Source: Aliivibrio sp. S3MY1 (lineage in GTDB: Bacteria; Pseudomonadota; Gammaproteobacteria; Enterobacterales; Vibrionaceae). From it: DNA of 64,000 nucleotides. Positions 18,719 to 27,832 of the stretch are shown piece after piece. The stretch is from NCBI RefSeq assembly GCF_028765575.1, contig NZ_JARACO010000003.1, positions 62,001-126,000 on the forward strand, given 5' to 3'. Every line of letters begins with the position of its first letter. Position 1 is the stretch's first letter. Below the pieces are notes generated by a model. That model saw only the letters and a list, made by a program, of their open reading frames with translations. It ran no database searches and was not told the DNA's origin. The position numbers and the translations under genes were made by a program.

Positions 18719-19949
18719 TTATTTTAATAATTTTCTTCTTTGGATAATTTTAACATTATATTCTTTAAAATTATATCGGTTGAAAACATAACGGGCATTT
18801 TTTGTAAGACAAATTCCTTTATATGTGACTAATCCTGAATTATTTATATCTTGGGAGCCAGTAAAAACAAAAGGCATATGCTCTCTTTCTATGTTATTCA
18901 TCTCTTGATAGAACAGTATCATTGCAGGTTGTTCTATAATAGAAAAAATCATATCCCTTCCTGAAAGGAACAAGGCATTTGCTAATCCTTTTTGTGCGAG
19001 ATACAGGTGGTAGTTAAGTTTTATTTTAGGTCCGTTGACGGTAAAGCGAATGACACCACACATACGTGTTTTATCTACTATAGAAGAAAACATCGCATTT
19101 TCGAGTTCAGAGCAAGAAAGGGTATTAAAATAATCATGCGGTTGGTTTTTTTGGGAAGCTAGATCTGGAAAGAATTGGTCAATATATGTTGAATTTACTA
19201 TGTTATCCCATTTGTTACTTTGAAAAAAATCATCGAAGAATAGCCAGTTTTTCTTTTGATGATAAGGTTCAATAAGCGCTGATGAAATAATGTTAGGGTA
19301 GTCATTTTCGTCATCAAATTGATACAAGATAAAATGTTCCCCTTTTGACGAAATATTAAGGATCTTTAGCATTTCATACCATTTATGTTCTTTAATGAAA
19401 GTGGCTATATTTATCAGAACAATAGCATCAGAGAGTAACAGTGGTTGGTCACAAAATTCAGTATGAAATAGGCGAGTATCTAGTGCTGTATCACTGATAA
19501 TCTCATAATGGTAATGATCATCTATGACTTGAGCCGTTGGGTATGTCTGTTTTTGTTTTTTGTTATCGGAGGGGTGCTTTGAGTTTTGAATGGTTCTAAA
19601 TATTTCGAATTCTGTCCAACATATCAATAAACAACCAAAAATACGTTGGGAAAGCTGCTCAATAATAAAGTATTGTTCGGGAAGTTGCTTACACGGGGAT
19701 TTTGCTATCAACTCTTTAGCTTCTGGTGTTGAAAATATAGAAGCGAGATTTCCAGAGTAACGGTGACCTATTTTGCCTAATATGGTCTCTTTTCTATGTT
19801 CGATTATCTCCTGAAAAATATGTGGATTATCTATTTCTTTACTGTATTGATAAATGACTTCGATGAGTTCTATTGAGTCGTTTTTTTTGGATCATTTCAG
19901 TATTAGGGCTAGAAGTGATTGATGTATATAATTGATGTAAAGTATTCAT
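18719..19949 (-). CDS. ainS: AinS/LuxM-type acyl-homoserine lactone synthase, copy 2, with one-base frameshift in an A8 tract
   Basis: Probable C8- or related acyl-HSL synthase of the AinS/LuxM family. The uninterrupted frame (from a TTG at 19711, and open further to 19891) encodes all regions alignable with copy 1: DNPHIFQEIIEHRK, SGNLASIFST, HYHYEI, LDTRLFHTEFC, LLSDAIVLINIATFIKEH, HLYLAQKGLANAL, EQPAMILFYQ. The only ATG with a good ribosome binding site (AAAAGGAATCAAAATG) is at 19949, in another frame: MNTLHQLYTSI, then an A8 run at 19881-19888. Removing one A joins the two frames exactly. It may be an inactivating mutation, a phase-variable tract, slippage-dependent expression or a sequencing error. 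Followed by its cognate ainR2. Confidence 0.75.
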
Positions 19950-19974
19950 TTTGATTCCTTTTGATGATAAAAGT

Positions 19975-19993
19975 TGCTGTTAGACATTCAGCA
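19975..19993 (-). promoter_or_regulatory. Inverted repeat in the ainS copy 2 leader
   Basis: TGCTG, nine bases, CAGCA, located about 26 bases upstream of the ainS2 ATG. The same repeat, with the same loop length and similar flanks (..CATACGG), lies upstream of ainS copy 1. It could form an RNA hairpin near the start or be a binding site. Confidence 0.45.
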
Positions 19994-20044
19994 TTTTTAT
20001 CATACGGGAAATCATATTATGTGATTACTTTTTATTTTCAATAC

Positions 20045-22501
20045 TCAGGTCCATTTTTCTAAAATGTGCACTAGCTGTGATTTAGAAACAGGTTTAGTTA
20101 GGTTGTCATCCATAATGATTGACATTTTCTTTAATTCATCATGATCTGCTTCACCAGTTAAGGCGATGATAGGAATTAATGGGTGGGTCTGTTTTATTAT
20201 TTTTGCTGCTTGGAGTCCATTCATTATTGGCATACGGGAGTCCATAAGGATGAGGTCAATGTTATTATTATTAACAATATCGATGGCCTGAGCACCATTT
20301 TCAGCTTGTAGGGTATTAACGTTATCATTTTTAATAAATGTTTGGATTAACATTCTCTGTACTTTTTTGTCATCAACAATAAGAATGTTTTTAATCGACT
20401 TACTTATTATTTTTTGTTCTTGAGTTTTATTTCCCTTGCAAGTAACGTCAGTTTTACTATGAATAATGGTATTTGAACTATTTTTATTTTTAATTTTTGG
20501 AAAGCTAAGAACGAATTCAGTAAATTCTCCTTTCTGTGAATAGCAAGAAATATTGCCTCCAAAAGAGTTCATCGCTCTTAAACAATAAGATAGCCCTAAA
20601 CCACTGCCGCCCTCTTTATTGTAAGTAAAGAAATCATCAAAGATATTTGGTAATATTTTTGAGTCTATACCTGGACCGGTATCTCTGAAAACTAAGGAGT
20701 TAACAGTATTTCCTTGAATTAGTTTTATTGATATTTCGCTGTCACTACTTTTAAAATAATGAATAGCATTGCGCAATAAATTAAAGAGAATGAAGCCAAA
20801 AAGCGTGTCATTAACATTAATGGTAAAATCATCACTAAGGTTGATTTTTATGCGGTCACGAATATCTTTTGATTCAAAAGCGTACTCATTTATAAATTGA
20901 TTTGTTAATGCTGAGATTGAGTAATATTTAAATAAGTCCTGATTGATTTCAGAACCTTTACTTTCACTTAAAATAACATCAATTAGTTGAGCTCCGCGTT
21001 GAATCGCTAGTTTACCTTGCTGCAATTCAGCATCGATAACGGCTTCGTTTGAATGTGCGCCAATGCGTTCAAAATGGTATTGGAGTTGTGATAGTGGGTT
21101 TCGCATCTCATGAGCTATAGAGCTTGCTAATGCTTGAGATTGATTTACTTTACGCTCGCTTTCAATATAGCCTTGAACTTTGCTTAATACCCATTGAATT
21201 GCTGTAATCTCTTCATTTGAAAAGGGAGTACCATCTCGTTTATTCGATGAAATGAGTAGATGCGTGATAAGTTTATTTTTTCCAAAAATAGGAAGAATTA
21301 ATGCTGTTTTTGTTGAGTCCATTTCTTTTTGGACTTGATGAAGTTCTGCTTGAGAATATTGAGATGCATAATGGAGTTGGTAGTCTAATTCGTCCTTTAC
21401 TAATGCTGAATTTGATTGGTTAAGATGGGGTATGAAAATATTATAATTTGCATTCTGCCCTACAAGTAGAAGATCTTCTTGTGGCGTGCTGAGTAATAGA
21501 GCAAGTTTTTTCATTGCCTCATTACTCGAATATTTAAATTCTTCAGCAATCTCAAATATTTGTTCTACAGGTGTTTTTTTATTCTTATATATTAATAAGC
21601 TAGATAATATTTTTGTTTTATTAAGCGTACGTTTCCATAGTAGGCCGATAGAGATACCAAATCCGATTAATAATAAATTGAATGTTAAGTCCATAGTATA
21701 GAGTGCTGCTATAGGTATTAAATAAACAATGGCATTCATTACATAGGATAAGGCCCAATAAGAAATATACCTTAAGCTATAAAGACGGTGGCAAACTAAG
21801 GTATACCCTATTAATAAAGCCTCTGTGATTGAGAGTGTTGGTGGTAACCAAGTATAAGAAAAATCATTCCAGATTATTGGGATAATAATCTGAGATGTGA
21901 TTGTTGATGACATATAAATAAAAATACCAAACAATAAATAGATGGATTTTTCTTTGTTGAGTTTGATGTTGCTTTTTCTTAATTTTATGAAATTAAAAAT
22001 AGTGAAAATAATAAAAAGAAAGGCATTAGCAAAAAAGAAAGGCGCGAAAGGTCCGAACTCAATGGTAAAATTACCTGGAGCTACAATATCAACACCAGTT
22101 ACAGTCTGATTAGGTGTTAAATTTAGTATAAATGCGAGTACCGTTGCTGTAGTTGTTAACCAAAATTGCCACGGAGATAGTTGCTTATCTGCTCTGTTAG
22201 ATGAAAGATAACACGAGAATAAAAAGGCAAATGCAAAAGCAAGGTAGGAGGTAATATTGGCAATAATAGCCATTATTATTGCCACGTTTTCAGTAAATCG
22301 GACTAATAGTGACGACTGAAAGTAAGCATTGCTTAGTATCCATAATACGATAAATACAGCATAAAGAACGTATGAAAAGTAAATGTTTGTATTAACCTTT
22401 GTCCGTTCTTTATAGTGAGAACGGACAAAAAAGCCAACCCAAAGCAATACCGTTGCACTGGTTAGTAGTAGTAAATAAACTTTAGGTAAGGCTAGTTGCA
22501 T
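20045..22501 (-). CDS. ainR: AinR/LuxN-type hybrid sensor kinase, copy 1
   Basis: An 818-residue membrane-bound hybrid histidine kinase. It has multi-spanning N-terminal sensor helices, phosphoacceptor His464 (SIAHEMRNPL), an N-box NLLRNAIHYF, an ATP lid with DTGPGID and GSGLGLSY, and a receiver with Asp754 (DSRMPIMNG). It follows ainS copy 1 by nine bases, the standard ainS-ainR order. Kinase regions are about 80% identical to copy 2 by eye, while the membrane sensor and the kinase-receiver linker diverge more. The two receptors may therefore differ in ligand preference. Everything needed for function is present. Confidence 0.87.
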   Translation of the reverse strand: MQLALPKVYLLLLTSATVLLWVGFFVRSHYKERTKVNTNIYFSYVLYAVFIVLWILSNAYFQSSLLVRFTENVAIIMAIIANITSYLAFAFAFLFSCYLSSNRADKQLSPWQFWLTTTATVLAFILNLTPNQTVTGVDIVAPGNFTIEFGPFAPFFFANAFLFIIFTIFNFIKLRKSNIKLNKEKSIYLLFGIFIYMSSTITSQIIIPIIWNDFSYTWLPPTLSITEALLIGYTLVCHRLYSLRYISYWALSYVMNAIVYLIPIAALYTMDLTFNLLLIGFGISIGLLWKRTLNKTKILSSLLIYKNKKTPVEQIFEIAEEFKYSSNEAMKKLALLLSTPQEDLLLVGQNANYNIFIPHLNQSNSALVKDELDYQLHYASQYSQAELHQVQKEMDSTKTALILPIFGKNKLITHLLISSNKRDGTPFSNEEITAIQWVLSKVQGYIESERKVNQSQALASSIAHEMRNPLSQLQYHFERIGAHSNEAVIDAELQQGKLAIQRGAQLIDVILSESKGSEINQDLFKYYSISALTNQFINEYAFESKDIRDRIKINLSDDFTINVNDTLFGFILFNLLRNAIHYFKSSDSEISIKLIQGNTVNSLVFRDTGPGIDSKILPNIFDDFFTYNKEGGSGLGLSYCLRAMNSFGGNISCYSQKGEFTEFVLSFPKIKNKNSSNTIIHSKTDVTCKGNKTQEQKIISKSIKNILIVDDKKVQRMLIQTFIKNDNVNTLQAENGAQAIDIVNNNNIDLILMDSRMPIMNGLQAAKIIKQTHPLIPIIALTGEADHDELKKMSIIMDDNLTKPVSKSQLVHILEKWT

Positions 22502-22510
22502 TTATAAAAC

Positions 22511-23750
22511 TCAATGGTTTCGTAATAGTTTTCTTAACTCAATAATCTTAACATTATACTCTTTAAAATTATATTGATTAAAAGCAAGTGTTGCATTATT
22601 TAGGACCCAAATGCCTTTATAGGTGACAATCCCGTTTTTATTGATATCTTGCGCACTTGTAAAAAGGTAAGGTGCTGCTTCTGGTGTATGAATATTGATA
22701 GATTGATAGAACAAAACCATCGCAGGTTTCTCTATGATAGTAAAAACCATATCACGACCACTCTCTTTTAAGGCATTTGCTAACCCTTTTTGTGCCAAAT
22801 ATAAGTGAAAATTGGCTTTCGATTTATCTCCACTAACGGTAAGTCTAATCGCTTCGCATACTTTTGAGTGATCTAAAATAGAAGAAAAGAGACCTTTTTC
22901 AATATCATATGATGATTTATTCATTAATTGAGACTGACTTAATGCCGTTGAAACTTTAGTTGCGCATTTTAAATTGAAGATTGAATGTGATTGCTGGATT
23001 GGTTGCCACTTTGGACTTTGGAAAAAATCATCAAAAAAAAGCCAATTACGAGAAGTTGAAGGTGAATTAATTAAGGCAGAAGAAATGATATTTGGGTAGG
23101 CACTTTTATCGTTAAACTGATATAAAATAAAGTGTTCACCTTTTGATGAAATATTAAGCATGCCGAGCATTTCATACCATTGATGCTCTTTAATAAATGT
23201 GGCGATATTAATCAGTACAATAGCATCAGAAAGCCGTAATGGTTGCTCACAAAACGCAGTATGAAATAGTCGCGTATCTAATGCAATATCTGCAACTATT
23301 TCATAATGGTAGTGTTCATTTATTACGGGAGAATTGTAACTATGATGAGCATGATTAGTACAGTGTGAAAAGGAAAGCGCAGCGTTTTTAATTGTTCTGA
23401 ATATTTCCAATTCAGTCCAGCAGGACAGTAAGCAACCAAAAAGTCGTAGAGCAATTTGTTCAATAAGAAAATAGTGTTTGGGTAGCGTGGGGCTCGCTTG
23501 TTTTCCTATGGTATCTTTGGCCGTTTGAGTCGAAAATAAATCGGCTAAATTACCTATACTAGATTCACCTAGTTGACTTGAAATAAACATTTTTCTGTTT
23601 TCTATGATCTGCTGCAGAAGGTTGGGATTGTCTGTTTTATTACAGTATGAATCGAATATTTCTATAAAATAGTCACACTGTTTTTTTTTGTGCGGCCCCA
23701 CTTTCAAGATCACGAGATAAAGTATGAAGTAAACGGTTTAATTTTTTCAT
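22511..23750 (-). CDS. ainS: AinS/LuxM-type acyl-homoserine lactone synthase, copy 1, with one-base frameshift in an A9 tract
   Basis: AinS-family synthase making an acyl-HSL pheromone from acyl donor and S-adenosylmethionine (N-octanoyl-HSL in V. fischeri). The conserved body (DNPNLLQQIIENRK, HYHYEIVADIALDTRLFH, LSDAIVLINIATFIKEH, HLYLAQKGLANAL) is intact. The natural start, ATG at 23750 with AAGGA upstream, reads MKKLNRLLHTLSRDL and then meets an A9 run (plus 23682-23690), after which the frame ends at a TGA. With eight A's it would continue as QKKQCDYFIEIF. The frame as it stands opens only from a GTG at 23713 without a ribosome binding site. This is the same position and the same one-A excess as in copy 2. 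Confidence 0.78.
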
Positions 23751-23773
23751 TTGAATTCCTTTTTGTGTTAATA

Positions 23774-23798
23774 AAATGCTGTTATACGTTCAGCATTT
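23774..23798 (-). promoter_or_regulatory. Inverted repeat in the ainS copy 1 leader
   Basis: Perfect 8-bp arms AAATGCTG and CAGCATTT around nine bases, 24 bases upstream of the ainS1 ATG. Counterpart of the repeat at 19975-19993. A CRP-like half site (TGTGACGAATGG on the minus strand) lies further upstream. Confidence 0.5.
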
Positions 23799-23985
23799 TT
23801 CATCATACGGAAAATCATTTAATGTCATAATTTTTTGCTTAATTTTTTACCATTCGTCACAACCTTATTGTATAATCACCTTCCATCGAATTTTAAAGTG
23901 ATTGAGAAATGGTATCTAATTTAGGTATCTTCTTGATTAATAAAAGTTAATTGACGCCTGTGAAGGCGACATAATAAGGTAAAAA

Positions 23986-25050
23986 ATGAGCGAAAAATTA
24001 CAGAAAGTATTAGCACGAGCTGGTCTTGGTTCTCGTCGTGAATTAGAAACGATGATTCAATCTAATCGTGTTAGTGTTGATGGTCAGATTGCAAAGCTAG
24101 GTGACCGCCTAGAAAATGTTGATGCGAGAATTCGTATCGATGGCCATGTTGTATCGGTAAAAGAGTCTACTGAAGTAATCTGTCGTGTTCTTGCTTACCA
24201 TAAACCAGAAGGTGAGTTATGTACTCGCCACGATCCAGAAGGTCGTCGTACCGTTTTTGATCGTTTACCAAAAATCAAAGATTCTCGTTGGGTATCTGTT
24301 GGTCGTCTAGATGCAAACACCGCTGGTCTGCTGTTATTTACAACTGATGGTGAACTAGCAAACCGTTTGATGCACCCAAGTCGTAAAGTTGAACGTGAAT
24401 ACATGTGTCGTGTATTTGGTGATGTTAACGACAAAATGGTTAAAAACCTTGTTTCTGGTGTAAAACTAGAAGATGGTGAAGCTCGTTTTGAAGACGTAAT
24501 GTACGCTGGCGGCGAAGGTATGAACCATACTTTCTATGTGGTAATCAATGAAGGTCGTAACCGTGAAGTACGTCGTTTATGGGATTCTCAAGGTGTAACC
24601 GTTAGCCGTCTAAAACGTGTTCGTTACGGTGATATTTTCCTAGAGAAAGCATTGCCTCGTGGTGGTTGGATGGAGCTTGAACTGAAGGATGTTAACTACC
24701 TTCGTGAAATGGTTGAGCTACCACATGAAAAAGAAAGTCTTTTAGATGTAGATAAAGAATCACGTAAGCGTGCTAAATCTAAATCTCAAAAGATCCGTCG
24801 TGCAGTTAAGCGTTACGATGAGCGTACAACAGAGGAGCGTAACGTTCCTGCTGGTCGTCGTGGTCGCAACAATAAGAAACCTGTGGGCGGTTCATTGCCT
24901 TCTGCAAAACGCAGTTCAACGGGCGACGCTAAGCCTGCTGCTGGTAAGCCAAGCGCTAAAGGTAAGAAGCCTGCACCAGGTGCTAAACCGATAAGAAGTA
25001 AATTCTCTCCAAATGGTAAAGCACCTAAATCAGCACCAAGACAGCGTTAA
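23986..25050 (+). CDS. rluB: 23S rRNA pseudouridine(2605) synthase RluB
   Basis: A 354-residue enzyme that isomerises a uridine in helix 90 region of 23S rRNA. An S4 RNA-binding domain (residues about 1-60, [15 protein letters not shown]) precedes the RsuA/RluB catalytic domain, with Asp109 in [11 protein letters not shown] as nucleophile. After residue 250 there is a Lys/Arg/Pro-rich low-complexity tail of about 100 residues, typical for RluB in this group. AATAAGGTAAAA precedes the ATG. It is divergent from ainS copy 1. Confidence 0.95.
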   Translation: MSEKLQKVLARAGLGSRRELETMIQSNRVSVDGQIAKLGDRLENVDARIRIDGHVVSVKESTEVICRVLAYHKPEGELCTRHDPEGRRTVFDRLPKIKDSRWVSVGRLDANTAGLLLFTTDGELANRLMHPSRKVEREYMCRVFGDVNDKMVKNLVSGVKLEDGEARFEDVMYAGGEGMNHTFYVVINEGRNREVRRLWDSQGVTVSRLKRVRYGDIFLEKALPRGGWMELELKDVNYLREMVELPHEKESLLDVDKESRKRAKSKSQKIRRAVKRYDERTTEERNVPAGRRGRNNKKPVGGSLPSAKRSSTGDAKPAAGKPSAKGKKPAPGAKPIRSKFSPNGKAPKSAPRQR

Positions 25051-25090
25051 GTTGAATTGTTGAGTTGACTTAGAAAACAAACAAATAAAA

Positions 25091-25118
25091 AGGGTTGAAG
25101 CCATATGGTTTCAACCCT
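25091..25118. terminator. Bidirectional terminator between rluB and yciK
   Basis: Stem AGGGTTGAA(GCC)/(GGT)TTCAACCCT with ATAT loop, A run on one side and T run on the other, between two convergent genes. Confidence 0.85.
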
Positions 25119-25146
25119 TTTTTATTCTTTTTATCAATATCAGAAA

Positions 25147-25887
25147 CTATTTCGGTTGTGCATCAATACACTGACCATTAACGTCAAGGCTTTCAGGGGC
25201 CATTAAATAAACATATAGCGGCATTAGATCTTTAGGTGTTTTTAATAAGCTAATATCTTCAGCGGGGAAAGCTTGTGCACGCATACGAGTGTGAGTACCG
25301 CCCGGATTAATAGCATTTACTTTTATTTGAGTGCCTTCCATTTCATGAGCCAATGTTTGCATCATGCCTTCTGTTGCAAATTTAGAGATAGCATAAGCCC
25401 CCCAAAAAGCACGGCCTTGATGACCAACGGTAGAAGTCGTAAAAATAATGCGAGCATCATCAGACTGGTGTAATACCGGGAGCAAAGCTTGAGTCATTAA
25501 GAATTGTGCTTTAACGTTGATTTGCATTACTTCATCAAAGATAGCTTCTTCAAATTGCTCAAATGGACTTAGCATACCAAGAAGGCCGGCATTATGTAGT
25601 AAGCCATCTAATTTACCGAATTGGCTCTGTATTGTTTCTGCCATATCAACATAATGTTGTTTTGTGGCGCCTTTTAGATCTAAAGGAACAATGGCAGGGG
25701 TTGGATAGCCCGCGGTTTCAATTTCATCATAAACCGCTTCTAATTTAGCGACAGTGCGCCCTAGAAGGATCACGGTAGCGCCATGTTGAGCGTAATGTAG
25801 TGCTGCTTGTTTACCAATGCCATCTCCTGCACCAGTAACGAGAATTGTTTTGTTTTTTAATGCGTCAGCTGAAACCTGATAGTCCAC
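25147..25887 (-). CDS. yciK: YciK family short-chain dehydrogenase
   Basis: A 246-residue SDR oxidoreductase. The NAD(P)-binding TGAGDGIG follows the first strand, HNAGLLG is the structural NAG motif near residue 95, and the catalytic YAISK is near residue 165. It matches the YciK subgroup, often next to sohB, rluB and topA. Substrate unknown. Confidence 0.92.
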   Translation of the reverse strand: MDYQVSADALKNKTILVTGAGDGIGKQAALHYAQHGATVILLGRTVAKLEAVYDEIETAGYPTPAIVPLDLKGATKQHYVDMAETIQSQFGKLDGLLHNAGLLGMLSPFEQFEEAIFDEVMQINVKAQFLMTQALLPVLHQSDDARIIFTTSTVGHQGRAFWGAYAISKFATEGMMQTLAHEMEGTQIKVNAINPGGTHTRMRAQAFPAEDISLLKTPKDLMPLYVYLMAPESLDVNGQCIDAQPK

Positions 25888-26051
25888 TCTGTCATCCTTG
25901 TCTTTATTACGTCCACCTTAAGAAATATTTACAAATAAATGTGATAAATTGGTGTAAAAATGCGCGTTTAGTGCGATTTATTATCTTAAGGTGAATTAAC
26001 TTTGAGGTAAGTCGAGTACAATACACGAAACGTACTTAAGAGGGTATTACA

Positions 26052-27113
26052 TTGGAATTTTTGTTTGATTACGGTCTCTTTTTGGCAAAGATAGCGACAG
26101 TGGTTGTTTCTATTATCGCCATTCTAGTTGTCGCTAAAGCGGTAGGTGGTAAATCTGCAAGTGCTAAAGGTGAGTTAGAGGTTACTAATTTAACTGAACA
26201 ATATAAAAATACGGTTGCCGAATTAGAGTATCACTTGTTTGATGATGCTGAGTTAAAAGCACGCGAAAAAGCAGAGAAAAAAGCGGCGAAAGAAGCCGAA
26301 AAAGAAAAACAAAAGGAAGTGAAGCAGGCTGCAAAATCTGGTGCTTTAGAGTTTAAACGTGATGCTCGTTTATTTGTTTTAGATTTTAAAGGCAGTATTG
26401 ATGCCAAAGAAGTAGCAAGCCTTCGTGAAGAAGTTTCAGCTATCTTAGCTATCGCAGTTGAGGGGGATGAAGTTCTTGTTCGCCTTGAAAGTGGCGGTGG
26501 TATGGTCCACGGCTATGGCCTTGCTTCATCACAATTAGATCGTTTACGTGATGCTAATATTACGCTAACGATTTCAGTCGATAAAGTAGCCGCGTCTGGT
26601 GGTTATATGATGGCATGTATCGGCGAGAAAATTATTGCAGCGCCATTTGCGATTGTTGGTTCTATTGGTGTCGTTGCACAGTTACCAAACTTTAGTAAGT
26701 TACTGAAAAAGAATGATATTGAGTTTGAACAACTGACCGCTGGTGAATACAAGCGTACCTTAACAATGTTTGGTGAAAACAGTGATAAGGCACGTGAGAA
26801 ATTTCAATTAGAATTGGAAGAGACTCACGTATTATTCAAAGACTTCATCCATGAGCACCGTGCAGAATTAGACCTTGAAAAAGTGGCTACTGGCGAGCAT
26901 TGGTTTGGAAAGCAGGCTCTAGAATTAGGCTTGATTGATGCGATTCAAACCTCAGATGATTACCTAACTAAGGCATGTAAGGATCGTGAAGTATTAGCGA
27001 TTCATTACGTACAGAAGAAAAAATTAGGCGCTAAAATTGCGGGTATTGCAGGGCAGTCTGCAGAAAATGTATTTATGCGTTTAATCAGTAAAGGACAACG
27101 TCCAATTCTTTAA
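26052..27113 (+). CDS. sohB: Inner-membrane serine protease SohB (S49 family)
   Basis: A 353-residue signal-peptide-peptidase-like protease with a Ser-Lys dyad: Ser182 in VAASGGY and Lys234 in GEYKRT. One N-terminal transmembrane helix is followed by a charged Lys/Glu/Ala-rich stretch (residues about 70-105), probably a coiled coil, before the protease domain. The start is TTG; the resulting MEFLFDYGLFLAKI matches the family N-terminus, and AGAGGG lies eight bases upstream. SohB was found as a multicopy suppressor of htrA loss in E. coli. Confidence 0.94.
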   Translation: MEFLFDYGLFLAKIATVVVSIIAILVVAKAVGGKSASAKGELEVTNLTEQYKNTVAELEYHLFDDAELKAREKAEKKAAKEAEKEKQKEVKQAAKSGALEFKRDARLFVLDFKGSIDAKEVASLREEVSAILAIAVEGDEVLVRLESGGGMVHGYGLASSQLDRLRDANITLTISVDKVAASGGYMMACIGEKIIAAPFAIVGSIGVVAQLPNFSKLLKKNDIEFEQLTAGEYKRTLTMFGENSDKAREKFQLELEETHVLFKDFIHEHRAELDLEKVATGEHWFGKQALELGLIDAIQTSDDYLTKACKDREVLAIHYVQKKKLGAKIAGIAGQSAENVFMRLISKGQRPIL

Positions 27114-27138
27114 TTGCACGGATGTTTTTGATATTAAA

Positions 27139-27161
27139 AAAGGCTGAATTATTCAGCCTTT
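27139..27161. terminator. Bidirectional terminator between sohB and yciN
   Basis: Eleven-bp inverted repeat AAAGGCTGAAT/ATTCAGCCTTT around one base, with A and T runs outside; convergent genes on both sides. Confidence 0.85.
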
Positions 27162-27186
27162 TTTTGTTGTTTGTAATTAGCGAAAA

Positions 27187-27432
27187 TTACTTAACGCTGA
27201 ACTCTTTTGATAATTGGTGAGCAAGGTGTTTAAACATATTAAATACAGCGGTTGTCTTCTCCGTTGGCAGGCCTTGGTCAGACAAGAAATACTCACCCTT
27301 AAAAACTAAAACCTCTTCTTTTTCTTCAACACTCGTTGCTCGCATACCTTCAACGTAGTTTTCGTGATCTTGAATGATTTGGTTGGCGATTAACAGTAAA
27401 TCAGCCTCAGAAATGGATTTTTTATGGCTCAT
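27187..27432 (-). CDS. yciN: YciN family protein (DUF2498)
   Basis: An 81-residue soluble protein matching YciN, including the nearly invariant GLPTEKTTAVFNMFKHLAH (residues about 55-74) and the GEYFLSDQ segment before it. Role unknown; the gene keeps its place beside topA as in E. coli. Confidence 0.92.
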   Translation of the reverse strand: MSHKKSISEADLLLIANQIIQDHENYVEGMRATSVEEKEEVLVFKGEYFLSDQGLPTEKTTAVFNMFKHLAHQLSKEFSVK

Positions 27433-27832
27433 ATCTCACTCATTTTTTGCTATATAAAAGAGGGATTCTAAGCATAAAGAATTAAAAATACAATTAATGT
27501 AAGTTATGGCGAGTAAAATAAAAATTAATGAGAGAACGGCAATTTTATTGTGAGCTAGTGCAAGATATTGAGCTCACGTTTTGAGCTATTAGTCAGTAAG
27601 TGATAATAGAGTCGGCCTGTAAAAGGGAACTCTGATGATGGGGTTATTTGTAATTACATCTATTTAACAACTGCCCAAACTACGACCATTCAGTAGCGAT
27701 TGTAAAAAAAGTGGTTGACGTAGTGCCATCCTCCCTCAATAGTAATATATAGATAAAAGTTCAATTTATAGCTGTGGACATCATTATTTTCGACAGCATT
27801 TTATTTCAGCACGAGGACGTTAGTGAGACATT
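27433..27832 (+). promoter_or_regulatory. Intergenic region upstream of topA
   Basis: Four hundred bases with no gene visible. It should hold the topA promoter(s). A possible one is TTGACG (27715-27720), a 16-bp spacer and AATAGT, but the match is weak. TopA promoters in other bacteria respond to supercoiling; nothing here decides that. Confidence 0.35.

Noticed and set aside
22511-23713. ainS copy 1 starting at the GTG at 23713 as a normal gene
   Set aside because: No ribosome binding site, and the preceding ATG at 23750 with a good site encodes a plausible N-terminus in the other frame; the A9 tract is a better explanation.
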